From: Xestospongia muta
Lineage: Eukaryota; Porifera; Demospongiae; Haplosclerida; Petrosiidae
Direction of reading: 5' to 3'
Length of the DNA stretch: 64,000 nucleotides
NCBI GenBank assembly: GCA_963693285.1
Contig: OY848918.1
Span: 13,142,263 to 13,206,262 of the forward strand
Shown here: positions 48,667-60,843 of the stretch, piece by piece
Position numbering within the stretch: position 1 is the stretch's first letter
Layout of the letters: every line of letters begins with the position of its first letter
Notes under the pieces: model-generated
The model's input: the letters and a program-made list of their open reading frames with translations, nothing else
The model's database searches: none
Told to the model about the DNA's origin: nothing
Made by a program: the position numbers and the translations under genes

Positions 48667-50393
48667 TTAATCCAAACCCAATGATCGTCTTCTTTCTGCT
48701 AGTCGATCTTTTAGTTGTGGTTGATAGTTTGATGGCAAGCTGGCAGTATCAATGACAGATGTTATAGCCCATTCTGTAACATCAGCCTTCCAGCCTAAAA
48801 AAACATCTATAATAATTACTTTCTAAAATATGTTACTCATTTACCTAACTCAATCACAGTTGTGTCCGAACAAATAGCCTGGTTTCGTGTACTCTTTCCT
48901 TTCTCCCAAGCTTTAGCTCCTCCAAACAATATCAACCAGGCATACTGTGCACCTATATTCATGATTGACATGGAAGAAAGTATGCGTCCAACTTCAGCTT
49001 CAGGAGCAGACAACTACAAAAACACATCAGGTATAATATTTTAGTAACTGAAGTAGTTGCTATGAAGTTATAATGTTTATATATTAGCTAGAACAATTGA
49101 TCAATAAAAGTCATTCAGTGCATAAATTTATTAAAGAAGAAATTTCTAAATAATTCACCTGTGTCCAAGTGACACTTTCAATATTAAGAAGCCAACAGTC
49201 TCGTAGAAGTTGACTATCATTGTCCATTCCACCAGCCACAACAAGTATAGGCTCAGCCTGTCTTCCAACATTACCTGGTATGACAGCAACAGCATGATCA
49301 CAACGACCTGGTGGCCAAGGCGCATATTCAAGCTTCATAAGTTTTGTCCACGTCTAAAAGATAATAAAGCATCATATGCTTATGTTCATAAATAAGAAGT
49401 GTATCCTATGTTTCTTACGACAGAATTTTTTGTCATCTCTGCAATATAAACGTCATCTGATCGACCTTTGCCACTCTGATAACCTCCAAACATAACGGCT
49501 CTGTTATCTCCAATTGATGTGAAAGTAAAGCCACTGCAGGGTGGAGGGGATTCTCCAAGCACTTGAGGACTAATCCATTCATCTAATAAGCAGTAATGAT
49601 ACAATATAGTTACTGTGGTGACTACAATCTTACTTTTGGTCAGTGATAGTATATGTTGCTCATTTGTCCTTGCAATCTTAGGAGTAGTGGCTGAGAATGT
49701 GTAAATAGCACCAGGTTGTTTTTCTCCGTCTTCTACTTGACCATACCCTCCAACAACAAACAAATAACTTTCTCCATCACATTTGAAGGAAACCATGCCA
49801 CAGCCATGCTTCTTCATGGGACCTCCAAATGGATTGACCTTGATTTCGTGCCATTTAAGTTTCGCTGTATCTAATTTACTGACATTGTTGTAGCAACAGT
49901 TACCATGTCCACAGTGACCACCAAAATAATATATATCTTTATCAACTGTTGCTGTTGCATAGTAATTGACTCCCGAGTGTGATGATCCTCGAGTACGATG
50001 GCGCTCCCATTTACCAGACTTGAGATTGAATGTTTCAATCGTTGACATTATCGCTTCCTTTTCTCCACTTACATGTACAACTGGCATTTGGCGCATTCCT
50101 CCAGCCCACAAGTAGGCTTTGTCTCCAGCCAGTGCCATTGTGTGTCCATATCTCTCCACTGGTTGATAATTACCTTTTTGAGCTCCTACTGCATGATCTG
50201 CAGTAATATATATGAACATAATCTTATTCAATGTATACTTATGAATTGATATTGTATATATCCCATATTAAAGATACAGTATGACAGTTTAAAAACTATT
50301 CAACAGTTCGAAAATCAGTAGTTATCTTATTTACAAAATTAATATACAAACTAAAACACGCTTAATCATGTAATTACCTGTTTTCTTTGCCAT
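48667..50393 (-). CDS. Kelch-repeat beta-propeller protein (6 exons)
   Basis: Exons in order: 50393-50378 (ATG, MAKKT), 50197-49634, 49582-49419, 49353-49159, 49013-48845, 48794-48667 (TAA). Phases agree and the product is about 411 aa. Kelch blades are seen as RYGHTMAL...AYLWAGG, DIYYFGGHCG, YLFVVGGYGQ, AVMFGGYQSG and ILVVAGGMD, each with the GG pair followed by the spaced Tyr/Trp of the family. There is no BTB or F-box domain, and the C-terminus ends in a short charged helix (QLKDRLAERR). It is likely a scaffold for protein binding; the partner is unknown. The start lies about 100 bp from the ATG of the divergent small gene, so the two probably share a promoter. Confidence 0.85.
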
Positions 50394-50495
50394 TGACAGA
50401 CCTATAACGAGCCCCACCCAATCTTTTTGTTGAACAGCGATACCGTATTAATCTAATTATCAGCTAATTTTGTAATTATCGTTAGGCAGTGCAAA
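50394..50495. promoter_or_regulatory. Shared divergent promoter region
   Basis: Only 102 bp separate the ATG of the Kelch gene (minus) from that of the small membrane protein gene (plus). Both 5' UTRs and the promoter must fit here or overlap the genes. No TATA box is evident. Confidence 0.5.
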
Positions 50496-52115
50496 ATGAA
50501 TACTGGTTTCTCTTCAATACTGGGATGGTAAGCTGTAAGTATGAATAACTAACATAATCTAGTGTTTAATTTTACAGCAAAAATGGAATGTTTGTCCTAA
50601 GTACATTTAGTCCAGGTATCCATAGTAATTTGAGGGGGTGGAGATCCACAGCACTTCCTGCCCAGCACTACAATAGCAATTATGTGATTAATATATAAGG
50701 TTTAGAGGATATTGGGTAATTGCTTTGCTGTCCACTTTATGTGAAGAGAAATTGTCATGAAATATAGTCAATCATTGTCAATAGTACATGTCATGGTGCT
50801 GTGTCACTAATAGATGCTTTGTGGCTCTTATTTTGACCTGTGTGGAATAATTTTGAACATAAATATGTCTAATAAATGCTGTGAATAATGCTGGAAATAT
50901 AAATTTTAATTATTTTGTGGAGTTATGTAACCATGTTTCACATTGTTATTTTTAAAAATGACTGACATTGGTTGTACTTAACTATACTTACCAGATATAC
51001 CTACAACCATGAGCGTTCTCAACTCTCAATAGAAAAGAGACAGTCCTATTCAGAATTATATATTATTGTTACCTATTCTTCAATGTAAGTAATTATTGAT
51101 TTAAGCTTTGTTTTTGTTATGAGAATTACTGGAAGAGTTTAAATTAAATTAAGTTTTAAAAGGAATCTTAAATTGAAATTGAAATTATAGTTGAAGGGTA
51201 ATTATCCAGGCCTTATAGAATGATGCTTATAGCAAATTATTATTATACAATGCTTATATAAACTTATGTGGTATCTAAATAAATGTATGTGGTACTTAAA
51301 TAATGTTTATTGTTATCATACTGTTTCTGAAATCATAAACATTAACTACATGTGTGGATTTCCTGCCCTAGTTTGATTTGTGGTTAGATATAATGGATGC
51401 CAGCTAAGTATTTAGAATCCTAGCAATGAACTGTTAAGGAATTGAATTGATAAGTTAACAATTATATTTTAGATCAGTGTCTAGGGTTCGGTTACCATCA
51501 CTGCCATCACCACCATAACTGCTATTACTAACATAAAAGTTTCAGTTTAGTGAAAGGTAATGGCATTATCATTACAATTGTTAGATCACTGTTATAAAAT
51601 ATTCTATTTTAAAATGATGATATTGGGTCCCAACAATACAGGCTTTTAAAGTTACTCTGTGTTAAATGTAATGAAATAATGATGAGATGAGAAACTAAAC
51701 GTTAGTATGTGTTGTTGTAATTTGATAACAAACAAAGCAATAATACACTGATTAGATAGATCAAGATGACATATTATTGTTTACCAGTTTAAAGCTTGTG
51801 TGAGTCATTTTATTTTAGATACATTCAGAGAAAACTACATTAGATTGACTTGATAGAGTGTGTAAGAATTTTAATTTGTTTTAATGAAGGGGTCTCTACT
51901 GTTGATCCTAAAATGATAAAGGGTTTGTCTTTCTTAGGTCAGCATTTACTGTGGCTGTTGTTGGCTCAGCCATTGTTGTAAAGAGGCAAGTCAAGAAAAG
52001 AAGAAAACAACAAGAAGAGGAAGGTATACGATCGACCACTAAACTTTCATGGGAAAAAAAAGTTAAAGAACTTGAGAACTCTAACAATAAAGTTGGAATT
52101 AGAACTGAAAAATAA
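50496..52115 (+). CDS. Small single-pass membrane protein, two exons
   Basis: Exon 1 50496-50527 (MNTGFSSILG) and exon 2 51938-52115 join in phase (TG + G gives Trp) to encode 69 aa. One hydrophobic segment near the N-terminus (about residues 8-27, AFTVAVVGSAIVV) is followed by a very basic stretch (KRQVKKRRKQQEEE) and a charged helix. This is the plan of a small N-terminally anchored protein of mitochondrial inner membrane or ER, with the basic side in the cytosol or matrix. I do not recognise the family. AATAAA overlaps the stop region (52110-52115). Good GT/AG borders (GTAAGC, TTCTTAG) support it. Confidence 0.6.
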
Positions 52116-53190
52116 ATCAATTTTATTTATTATAAATAACACAATGTTCAACTTACTATATTGTGACTGTTGTTAGTGTGATGTTTTGTTATCATAATTA
52201 TTATCTCGATGAAGGATTTAATTCAATATTCATTAGATCAATCTGCCATGTTACCGAAATATGCCTCAATTAATATTAGATAATACATTAAATGAAGTCT
52301 CTTAAAATGTAATTAACTATATACTTACTGTAGATAGTAACAGGTACTTTACTAAAGGGTAGGGTATAGGGTCTGGGAAATAGATATCCAGGTACTTTGC
52401 TAAAGGGTAGGGTATAGGGTCTGGGAAATAGATATCCAATAATGATGTAATACTGATTGCATACAACAATAAACTCATAATTTGATGATATATCTACAGT
52501 CATGTAACTTCTTTTACTTATTTATTCAGATTTGATTATAAATTTGAACAAAAACAATGTCTTGATGAGCCCAATGGTTACTACAAGTACTAGGAATTAG
52601 CTTTAAAAACATTGAAACTAAAACTTCATCGAACTTATAGATAACAAACCACAATGAATGATTACATTATGATAAAATATACCAAACCGATTGGGAAATA
52701 TAAACAAATTATAAAGGGGAAATATCATACTATATACCATAACATAGTACACACCATAATAAAATAGTACAATATAGTACAGTACTAAATCCATAATATA
52801 ATATAATGTAGTACAGTATCATAATATATTGTACAATATAGTACAGCACCATAATCCATTATACAGTTATATAGTAGAATAATTCATAATATAATACAAT
52901 ATAGTACACTGCCATAATACCATATTAATAGACATTTCTTCATTAATATTAATTACATTAATATTAACATTAATACATACAGCAGCTAACAGTGTAGTAC
53001 TGATTATTATGGTCAACATTGTTCACTTTATACTCCTTAAAACCTTATCAGGCATGTGGTAACAAGTGGTTATTTAGGGATGGCCTGAATTGTCCATTTG
53101 AAATTGTTTTCATCAATTGTGCAATATAACTATAATAATTATTCATCATTAGATATTAATCGATATCATAGTTTGTTCATTACTTAATGT
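52116..53190. repeat. AT-rich spacer with a 48-bp tandem duplication and ATAGTAC-rich tract
   Basis: At about 52342-52438 a unit of about 48 bp (CAGGTACTTT.CTAAAGGGTA onward) is present twice in near-perfect tandem. From 52730 to 52930 the words ATAGTACA, CCATAAT and AATATA recur irregularly, related to the minisatellite at 53870-54240. No gene is seen. Confidence 0.7.
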
Positions 53191-53194
53191 ATAG

Positions 53195-53800
53195 GAATAA
53201 GATTATTCAGTCAAGTGAAGGTCAGCAGCAGATTCTCTTCATATCATCCATTGTCATATATTATTATAACATTAGTACATTATTTAGATAGGTTAGCTCT
53301 TTACAAATGAAGTTTTCCAAGTAATCTATAGCTTGTGAAATTTGAATGATGAGTTTAATCACTCTTTGCATAGCTACATTCGAGTAGAATGTATGTAATA
53401 GATACTAGCATTTGTATAGAGAAAGTGATTTAAGCCAAGAAATAAATTGACATATTTTAAAGGTAAGTATACATCTACACAAATCTTTCAAGTACCTATA
53501 TACCATCCCAACATCGATCAAATGTATGTAGGGTTTCATAGGGATGAGACTATATGAGTATTGAACTGTGTGGTCAGATGTACGAGAAAAACACTTGTCT
53601 GGCCACACATCACATTGATAAAGCTGAGTAAATGTACACAACCATACATAAGTATAACCAACTATATTATATATGATATGGATGAGGTAGTGGTTATACA
53701 TGTAGCTAGTTATATACACTTAAGTTACATAGATAAATTTCTCCAACACATATAGTCACACATAGGCTTCTTTCGCTAGCAATAAATAATTGTTACAATA
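53195..53800. repeat. Duplicated non-coding block, left copy
   Basis: Closely similar in the same orientation to 55037-55760: shared runs include GAATGATGAGTTTAATCACT, TTTGCATAGCTACATTC and AAGTATACATCTACACA, in the same order. Function unknown. ORFs here (53405-53755) are overlapping on both strands and not conserved in the other copy, so I regard them as chance. Confidence 0.75.
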
Positions 53801-53869
53801 ATGAGTTCACGTACGTAATGTAATACTATAAATTTTTCTTTGTATATAATAACTGATTATAATTATTAC

Positions 53870-54245
53870 AGACTGCCATTATAGTATACTGCCATAAATA
53901 ATATAGTATACTGCCATAAATAATGAAGTATACTACCATAATATAATATACTACCATAATATAATATACTACCATAATATAGTATACTACCATAATATAA
54001 TATACTACCATAATATAGTATACTGCCATAATATAGTATACTACCATAATATAGTATACTGCCATAATATAATATACTACCATAATATAATATACTACCA
54101 TAATATAGTATACTACCATAATAATATAGTATACTGCCATAATATAATATACTACCATAATATAATATACTACCATAATATAGTGTACTACCATAATATA
54201 GTATATTGCCATAATAATTATAAAGTACACCGATATAGTACACTA
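53870..54245. repeat. 18-bp AT-rich minisatellite (about 19 units)
   Basis: Tandem units of TACTACCATAATATAATA, with TACTGCC variants, fill this stretch. On the minus strand it is open in more than one frame and reads as endless YYIMVV or LYYGSI repeats, which is a by-product of the 18-bp period rather than a gene. Confidence 0.9.
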
Positions 54246-54481
54246 CCATTGGTGTCACTGTTCATCACAATGACATCAGAAACATTACAGCTGATCTCTC
54301 TAAAGTCTGTCACAATGTGTATGTTGAGCCAACCCTTGTCTGGAGAACCATTATAACATAACACTATTGCAAATAACTCCAATCATCTAGTCACAAGGCA
54401 CAAGGTCTTTGGGGACTACAGAAGCAAACAGCCTATTTTTGATGTAGTATGTAATGCACCATCTTATACATCATTGACCGA

Positions 54482-54905
54482 TTGCTATTGAAGTTATGAA
54501 TGAGACAACCAATGTGCATATGAGCAATGCATCAGAAAGATTAAAAATAAAGGTTTAATTAGTACACAATGGTTATAGAAACAAGGGGTGGCTAATAGAT
54601 AACATGTGCAGTATAAAATCATATTGCTATTGAAGTTATGAATGAGACAAGCAATGTGCATATGAGCAATGCATCAGAAAAATTAAAAATAAAGGTTTAA
54701 TTAGTACACAGTGGTTATAGAAACAAGGGGTGGCTAATAGATAACATGTGCAGTATAAAATCATATTGCTATTGAAGTTATGAATGAGACAACCAATGTG
54801 CATATGAGCAATGCATCAGAAAGATTAAAAATAAAGGTTTAATTAGTACACAATGGTTATAGAAACAAGGGGTGGCTAATAGATAACATGTGCAGTATAA
54901 ATCAT
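54482..54905. repeat. 142-bp tandem repeat, three copies
   Basis: Units starting at about 54482, 54624 and 54766, each beginning with TTGCTATTGAAGTTATGAAT, are almost identical (a few substitutions such as ACAACC/ACAAGC). No spacers, no ORF. It is a small satellite array. Confidence 0.9.
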
Positions 54906-55036
54906 ATGTACTACATGTAGTACATTTGTATTATGTATTGTAATGTTTATCATTAGATAATACTCAGTATAACTATTGAGGGGAAATATCCAAACTGCAT
55001 ACTGTGTCAGCATAGTTTTTTTTTTACTTAATATAT

Positions 55037-55760
55037 GGAAATAAGAATACTTAGTTATGTGGAGGTCAGCAGTAGCTTATCTTCATATCATTCATTGTCA
55101 TAACATTGTTATAACATTATTATAACATTGGTATAACATTGTTATAACATTATTATAACATTGGTATAACATTGTTATAACATTATTATAACATTAGTAC
55201 ATTATTTAAATAGGCCTTCCCTTTACACATGAAATTTTCCAAGTTTTTAATTTGTGTAATTAGAATGATGAGTTTAATCACTCTTTGCATAGCTACATTC
55301 AAGAATAATATGTGTAATAGATGCTAGTATTTATATAGGGAGAGTGATTTAAGTCAAGAAATAAATTGCCATATTTTAAAATTAAGTATACATCTACACA
55401 GATCTTTCAAGTAGCTATATATTATGTCAACATTGATCAAAAGTATGTAGGGTTGAATTATATGGGGATAAGATTACATGAGTCTTGCACTGTGTGGCCA
55501 GGTGTACAAGAAAAATCTGGCCACACAAACATGCAACTATAACCATCTATATGTCACATCTATAAATTTGATGAGGTTACATGCAACTGGTTAATACATA
55601 CACTAACATTACATAAATGGATGTAGTATAGGATGATTATTTAGTCTTATACATACATTGTTTCCCTTTCTATATTCTCCAATACATGTAGGCACATGGC
55701 ATATATATAGACTTGTTTCCCTGGCAACGTATAATTTGCTATCACTCTATAGATTTTAAC
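55037..55760. repeat. Duplicated non-coding block, right copy, with 11/33-bp minisatellite
   Basis: Second copy of the block at 53195-53800. Near its left end (about 55098-55200) it has expanded an 11-bp word, TTATAACATTA and variants, into about nine units with a 33-bp higher-order period; the left copy has only one or two. No gene is seen. Confidence 0.8.
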
Positions 55761-55914
55761 TTTATTAACGTAATGTCACAACTAATGTAGATTTTTCTTT
55801 TCATGTAACAAACGGATATATTTACAAACACGGTATTAAATATTGTTAGATCCATGTAACTAGGTAATGAGAGAGACTGACAAAACACAAAAAATAACAA
55901 TATAAATTATGAAG

Positions 55915-56631
55915 TTATAAAATCCAACATTTATCCCAAAAGGGCTCTTCTATCAATTGTGTAGCAAGAAAACTTTTTTCAGATTCAATAATGAGTTTTC
56001 TCAAGGCAGCTTCATCTCTGGCCATTCTAGGACGATAAATTTGTAGCAAATCATCTGATGAGGTATTGGGAAATCCGACAGCATAAATACCTTTGCCCAT
56101 TAAAGCTGCAATATTACTTGTTTGAATATTGGTATGAAAATCACGAATTAATTGTTCTCTGGCCTCGGGTGCATCATTCTCACAATGGGTAATGATTAAA
56201 GCCGATATATCTCGAATATCTTTACCAAATCGTTTGCTTATGAAGTCAAAAGTATCTTTCTCTTCACGAGTGAACCTCCCCTTTCTGAAAACAAACAACA
56301 CTATATTGATGCCTTCAGGAAGATGCTGGTTAACATACAATTTCACATCTTTCATGACTTTTTTGTTTGATAGTTGAGTGGTATCAAACAGTCCCACAGT
56401 GTCAACGACTTTACATTTAAGACGTGCATTGCCTTCGATTTTACCCTCCGCTACTCCATGAGAAACGCTATGACCTGTGCTATTAAAGGAGTCGGATACT
56501 GGAAATTTGTCGTCTTTGAGAAGATGGTTGCCAAGAGTTGACTTGCCTGCACCGGTCTTTCCTACAATGAGAACGCTGCGTTCTTCAATTTTCGTAGGAG
56601 CCCATTCTGGGACGTCATTTGACTCAGCCAT
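55915..56631 (-). CDS. AIG1/GIMAP-family GTPase, single exon
   Basis: Intact 238-aa ORF from ATG (MAESNDVPEWAP). G1 GKTGAGKSTLGN, G3 DTVGLFDT and the AIG1-type G4 region ITHCENDAPE are present, together with the conserved hydrophobic box between G3 and G4 (INIVLFVFRKGRFTREE). AIG1/GIMAP GTPases dimerise on membranes; in plants and animals they act in defence and lymphocyte survival, and they are greatly expanded in several invertebrates. The protein ends shortly after the G domain (FWDKCWIL), with no coiled coil or membrane anchor, so it is of the short class. The lack of introns contrasts with its neighbours. Confidence 0.9.
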   Translation of the reverse strand: MAESNDVPEWAPTKIEERSVLIVGKTGAGKSTLGNHLLKDDKFPVSDSFNSTGHSVSHGVAEGKIEGNARLKCKVVDTVGLFDTTQLSNKKVMKDVKLYVNQHLPEGINIVLFVFRKGRFTREEKDTFDFISKRFGKDIRDISALIITHCENDAPEAREQLIRDFHTNIQTSNIAALMGKGIYAVGFPNTSSDDLLQIYRPRMARDEAALRKLIIESEKSFLATQLIEEPFWDKCWIL

Positions 56632-56870
56632 TTTTGAGGGTTTCGCCTACTGTTGCGTTTTGCATGCGTAGGAGGATTTCATGAGAGCATAACTGAAGAA
56701 AATAAGTTTGAAGTTCGGAAGGCATCTCTAGTCAATTGCAACATACTAGAAGTCGAGTAGTTGAACACTTTTTTATTAAACACAATGATACTCAATAGCA
56801 ACGTAGTTAATATAAATAGCATCAATTATTACATGATATTAATGAATTAATAGAAGTTAAATTAAATTAA
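56632..56870. promoter_or_regulatory. Upstream region of the GIMAP-type gene
   Basis: Contains the 5' flank of the GTPase gene, with a GC-rich patch around 56640-56690 including CGTTTTGCATGCGTAGGAGG. No defined promoter motif. Confidence 0.25.
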
Positions 56871-57140
56871 GTTTGAACTGTTTTAGTGAGTTAAAACCTT
56901 TAGATGAAGAGGGAAGAGAATTCCATAAAGACATTGAACTAGAAATGAAGAAGTTTGGAGTACCAGAAGATCTGGGAGAGGAAAAGTTTCAAATTTAAAG
57001 GGTGAGAAAAACGTAGACATATAAAGGCTAATTTGAACTAAAAACGGTCCGGCAAGAATGTAGAGTTTGTTATAAAAGAATGATTTTGAAGTTGTCCTAC
57101 AAGAGGAAAGGAAAAGGAGATTGAAGAGTTAAAGGAACAC
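56870..57140 (-). mobile_element. Probable LINE reverse-transcriptase C-terminal remnant
   Basis: On the minus strand a short frame reads FISSSMSLWNSLPSSSKGFN followed by SLKQFKL, which fits the common end of non-LTR reverse transcriptase ORFs (..WNSLP......S...FK..L). The preceding sequence is broken by stops. It is too short and decayed to assign a clade. Confidence 0.4.
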
Positions 57141-58057
57141 ATTTCTCTTGTAAGAACAATTATTATGCTACATGTTTTTCTTAGGAAGTTTAGGGAAGAC
57201 ACTGATATAATCCAATGAAGGGAGTACTATATGTGACCATTTGTTGTAACAATAACTTTACAAGCATACTTTAATCATATAAATTCCTAGATTTGGGGTT
57301 GTAGGTAAGGTACGTGAATAATCAACAGTCAAATTCTTACTACAGAGCTTGAGGGCAGTTTTTAATAGTGATTACTACACATCCCATGTAACAAAGTTCG
57401 TGAAAAAAATATGGAAGGGGTATTTCTTGCTATTGTTTTGCATTGCAGTTACAATTATTGGTAAGATATATTATTCATAACTATGAATAACTATTATTAT
57501 TATTTATAATTGTTGATAAGTACACCCATGTGTGGTTTAGCCTGCATGACCATCTTGGAAGGGGTGCCATACAATAGCATTAATTTCAAAGCTGGCCAGT
57601 AATTCAGTGCGGAAACCCATAATTATTAACCAATGATGAAATATACATTAAAATACATGTACTTTGGCTCAAGTAGATGAGTAACTTAGAATTTTCTCAA
57701 TAATAGTATAAATAAAATCCTTACATAAGATTAAATAGTTGGTCTCTAGGATCAAAGTTTGTGGTAATAATGGTATTACTGCATATGGCATAAACAGTAA
57801 GTGTTTCTCTCCTGTAAACTAAGAAAAAATAATCATAGCAACTTTTTTATTGGTATATAAAAAATAGAATAAAATTAATTTTGGCAAAGACAATAAAAAT
57901 AAGTCATACAGACCACTTATTAAGACTATAGAGAAACATTCTAACATCAAATAGTGAGACTACTGATATTGTCACTAGAGTTTCCTGGGAAATGAGCCAT
58001 TATTTAAATTGATATTTATAATATTATAGAGGATGCATTGGCTAGCTATAAATTCAG
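57141..58057. other. AT-rich intergenic region, nothing recognised
   Basis: No ORF, RNA or repeat could be supported on either strand. Confidence 0.5.
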
Positions 58058-58708
58058 TTAACCTGATGGTAGTGATGGAACTTGTTTCTCTTTGTCCATT
58101 AATGATACACAAGTTGCACTCTTCGTTCTCTTCGTGATCTTCATGTACTCAGGCTAAAAATGATAATGGTAATTAATAGTCTTGATGTCCTCGACCCCGC
58201 CCTCTTTTGACCTGGATGATTAGATAGAAAATAGGTACGTGATGATATTCATGTACATGTATATAATATCTATTATGAAGAGATCCCTCTTCCTAATGAA
58301 CAAGCCAGACTAGATATTCTTAAGATCCATGCTGTTTCCATTACTAAAATCTTCAGATAATTTGTCATACTGTTTTTACCACTGCATAGTATCATCGATC
58401 CACTGAAATCACAAGATGACCTTCAGGTTTAAGTTGACCAGTTAACTAACAACAAAATAAACGTTTTGTAAATGAGAAATATACATCAAACTAAAAGTTA
58501 TCAAAATTATAAAAATAGCTATAACATCCATTGGGCTAGCAGTCATACCCTTAAAATCAAATAAGAAGGGTCTGGTGCTAGTGGCCAGGAACTTTTTTGA
58601 AGAATTGCTTAAAGTAATTATGACAATAACATTCTTCAACGACTATAAAGTTTATAAATAGTAGTGGGAGTTTGAAGCAAGCAACTAATAAGACTTGTTT
58701 CGATCACT

Positions 58709-58752
58709 TTGTAAGGCAAAAGACAACTCACTTTGTAAGGCAAAAGACAACG
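58709..58752. repeat. 24-bp perfect tandem duplication
   Basis: CACTTTGTAAGGCAAAAGAC plus ACT occurs twice in tandem, inside the PCMT pseudogene's intron region. Confidence 0.8.
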
Positions 58753-59614
58753 TAATAGAAGTAATAATTATTTAATTGTTAACTATTAATAATCATTATC
58801 AATAAATTAGTACCCTGTAATCACCAGGCAATAAGCATCAATCACATTACAGACTATTAGTAGATGAACAAACAATTAATTCATTCAATGTTTCTCAATA
58901 TAATAAATATTTCAGTATGTCTGACATGTTGTATAATTGCTTTGGACCACGTGTCATGCATGTACGTTTGTTTTCATTGTTTTATTGTATTGTTACATGT
59001 GCCAATAAAGTGACAAATGAACTTAAACAGTATTCACCAAACACATAGAGCAACCATTGCAGTTCATTAACCCTAACTTTGAGCACTATGGTGATGAGTG
59101 TGACTGATCATGCTTGAAGCTTCTCATTAATCTATAGCTATTATCTTCTGTAGAGAATAATATAGACGGGTAATTATATAACCTTTGTAGCTCTAGTCAA
59201 TGTTTCATTGTAAAGTCAGTATATTCTAAAACAATTACAGGATGATTTTTTAAAAATTATAATCTACTAATGAGTGTATTAAAAATAAGGAAGTTCACTT
59301 TATTGATTAGCTAATATAATTCATAAGGAAAGTTAGAGAACAGAACTATTTTCATTAATATTATTAATTAGTAGGCCATTAGTATAAATAAATTACCGCC
59401 TGAGGTACAGTTGGTGCAGCTGCTCCAACATGTATGCCATCATAAGGTGTTCAGTCAGGATAACCTAACCATCCATCACCAACTACATGTAATATAATAG
59501 CACTATTTACAATTATTAATTAAAATTGATTGTTTATTTAGTTCATTAATATGTTCAATACTTACAACATGACCTGTTTACCAATATATAAAAGATATAA
59601 AGTTTTAATATCAT

Positions 59615-59705
59615 ATCTATCTATCCATTCATCCATCCATTCATGTATCCATTCATCCATCCATCCATCCATCCATTCATCCGTCATCCATCATTTTTTC
59701 ACCCA
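59615..59705. repeat. CATC microsatellite
   Basis: Imperfect CATC/CATT repeats (ATCCATTCATCCATCCATTC style) lie within an intron of the PCMT pseudogene. The short ORF over it (IHSSIHS) is a by-product. Confidence 0.9.
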
Positions 59706-60263
59706 TCCATTCAACATACCATATATGTCATACGATATGTAAGTTAACCACTACCAGATCCAACATTTAGAACTCGACTACCTTCTTTTAAATGATCTTT
59801 TAATATATCCAGAGCATGAGCATGCTATAAACAAGACACCATATTAAATAACTCAACATCAACTTATCAACAATAGTACATATAATTGTTATAAATACAA
59901 AAGAAGGAAATTGGTTAACTAAACAAACTAACTAACCAATTAACAAAAGGTCTCCTACTAGGTATATTTACCAAAGCAAACCTAACAATTTGCAATGTCT
60001 AATACATAGTATGAAATCCTTTCCTAAAAAAATGGTTTGAAAATTATGTGTAATTTAGTAGTGTTTCTATGCAAATGTAAGCAAACAACTATATCTTATT
60101 TCTTCTGTTGAATGTTTCATTACCAATATAACAGCTTTGATGGCATTGATTATTATATCAATGTAATCCAACATAAAGTGAGCTCATGAATATCTATTGA
60201 AAGTCTTATCATATGAGGAGCACTGGTGTATACGAGGAGCACTGACATCTGCTGTCTGATATC

Positions 60264-60267
<4 letters not shown>

Positions 60268-60306
<39 letters not shown>
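60268..60306. repeat. (GA)n microsatellite
   Basis: About 19 GA units. It lies just upstream (minus strand) of the third PCMT pseudogene exon, where the polypyrimidine tract would be, and may have destroyed the acceptor site. Confidence 0.95.
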
Positions 60307-60308
<2 letters not shown>

Positions 60309-60843
60309 AATTACTTTTGCAGCATAATACAATTTAATATACATTAGCAATTTATAATTGAATGCTTATATCTCTATGGGTTTACAATGAATTCATTGAA
60401 TGTATACTTCTTGCATCCCTAATTCCTTTGCAATGGTTACATTACATACACATATATAATTCCTATGTGAGTTACATGCTCCCCCTCTCTTCCTCAACCT
60501 CATTATCCTAACCAGTAATTTAATTCAACACTACTACAATCAATGTCATCTTTTTTTAACAATAATAATAGTAATAGTAATAATAGAGATGTACTTGACT
60601 TTTAAGTTAAATTGCTACAAGAAACATTTAGTTTTTTACCAATTAATTGAGGAAAATAATCATAAGGATTAGATGGACAGTAGTCAATAGTCTGTTTTCA
60701 TAACAAATCAACACCATTAGAAGTAATAATTCTGTCTTCTAAAGATATATATAATATGACAGATAATAACAATAACAATCATGATATCATGACTCACTCT
60801 TCAAACAAGAGATCAGATTATCGTTGCTGTTGCAATAAGACAT

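Larger units (their letters stand above)
58058..60843 (-). pseudogene. PCMT1: PCMT (protein-L-isoaspartate O-methyltransferase) pseudogene with introns
   Basis: Exon relics in gene order on the minus strand: 60843-60798 (MSYCNSNDNLISCLK); 60738-60640 (DRIITSNGVDLL, stop, YCPSNPYDYFPQLIG); about 60271-60205 (YQTADVSAPRIH with a partial internal duplication); 59824-59749 (HAHALDILKDHLKEGSRVLN then VGSG, the AdoMet-binding motif); about 59566-59393 (GHVVSIEHINEL, stop, VVGDGWLGYP, stop, TPYDGIHVGAAAPTVPQ); about 58440-58300 (QLKPEGHLVISV, shift, QYDKL); about 58150-58058 ([10 protein letters not shown]). PCMT repairs isoaspartyl damage in proteins. At least three in-frame stops, frameshifts and lost acceptor AGs show it is dead. 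Retained introns mean it arose by DNA duplication, not retrotransposition. Confidence 0.85.

Noticed and set aside
53826..54258. Two long overlapping minus-strand ORFs of YYIMVV and LYYGSI repeats
   Set aside because: They are translations of an 18-bp minisatellite; both frames are open only because the period is a multiple of three.
54482..54905. Regular repeats that might suggest a CRISPR-like array
   Set aside because: The 142-bp units are contiguous, without unique spacers, in a eukaryotic genome.
60153..60350. Minus-strand ORF with a LSLSLS run
   Set aside because: It reads through the (GA)n microsatellite; only the short part matching PCMT is meaningful.
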